64,000 bases of DNA from Tunturiibacter gelidiferens (lineage in GTDB: Bacteria; Acidobacteriota; Terriglobia; Terriglobales; Acidobacteriaceae). Where the stretch lies: the NCBI RefSeq assembly GCF_014201335.1, contig NZ_JACHEB010000004.1:372001-436000 (forward strand), given 5' to 3'. Positions 63,875 to 64,000 of the stretch are shown here, one piece after another. The notes under the pieces were generated by a model. It was not told where the DNA came from, made no database searches, and saw nothing but the letters and a program-made list of their open reading frames with translations. Within the stretch, counting starts at the first letter, position 1. Each line of letters opens with the position of its first letter. The position numbers were made by a program, and so were the translations under genes.

Positions 63875-64000
63875 TGGTACAACTGATTTCAGCGAAGTAG
63901 CACGAATGGGGAACGGCGCTATCGCGACAAATCGTGTTCAATTAGTGTTTTATAAGATGAATTATGTATCGATGGCAGTTCGATTGCAGTCAAATCAATA

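Overview
The window is about 64 kb of a GC-rich bacterial chromosome, most likely from Acidobacteriota, class Terriglobia (Granulicella/Edaphobacter/Terriglobus type). The clearest phylum signal is the leader of nadA, which carries the two-domain NAD+-I riboswitch known from Acidobacteria. Supporting signs are a small-subunit catalase behind a PerR-type regulator, a fused AroD-AroE enzyme and lactonase-like beta-propeller lipoproteins. No rRNA, tRNA, CRISPR array, insertion sequence or prophage was recognised.

Layout. 1-3.7 kb: a TerC-like membrane protein cut by the window edge, small exported proteins, and a minus-strand tatA-tatC-peptidase M28 operon. 3.8-5.6 kb: NAD+-I riboswitch, nadA and a translationally coupled DUF2203 gene. 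5.7-8.7 kb: an FkbM methyltransferase, then a broken perR/fur regulator with an intact-looking operator next to an intact catalase gene. 8.7-14.4 kb: exported and accessory functions (M28 peptidase, beta-propeller lipoprotein, SH3 lipoprotein, APH-type phosphotransferase, DegT aminotransferase). 14.6-16.4 kb: hfq-hflX. 16.8-23.2 kb: the F1 half of ATP synthase with two b-type stalk subunits (b', b, delta, alpha, gamma, beta, epsilon); atpB and atpE are not here. 23.6-24.4 kb: a small omega-like protein and a sigma-like protein. 24.5-36.4 kb: aroDE, pgeF/yfiH, a prolyl oligopeptidase, an ABC exporter pair, dxs, an SRPBCC protein, a fasciclin protein and a DUF2127 membrane protein.

37.1-63.9 kb is the division and cell-wall (dcw) cluster: mraZ, rsmH, ftsL, ftsI, murE, murF, an unknown basic protein, mraY, murD, ftsW, murG, murC, ftsQ, ftsA and ftsZ. 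Together these make lipid II from UDP-MurNAc precursors and build the divisome. The cluster is broken twice. Two minus-strand genes (a YXWGXW-repeat secreted protein and an acetamidase/formamidase) lie between murG and murC. About 5 kb (a membrane glycosyltransferase, an ArsR regulator with three SRPBCC genes, one of them degenerate, and a TPR-like gene) lie between ftsA and ftsZ. murB and ddl are absent from their usual place between murC and ftsQ.

Features beyond the genes include a pair of ~100-bp intergenic repeats upstream of murG and murC whose predicted hairpins show compensatory base changes, a second pair of ~90-bp intergenic elements (one upstream of mraZ, one downstream of murG), a run of TGGA-type repeats at exact 10-bp spacing in the mraZ promoter region that fits an MraZ operator, and structured leaders before katA and hfq.
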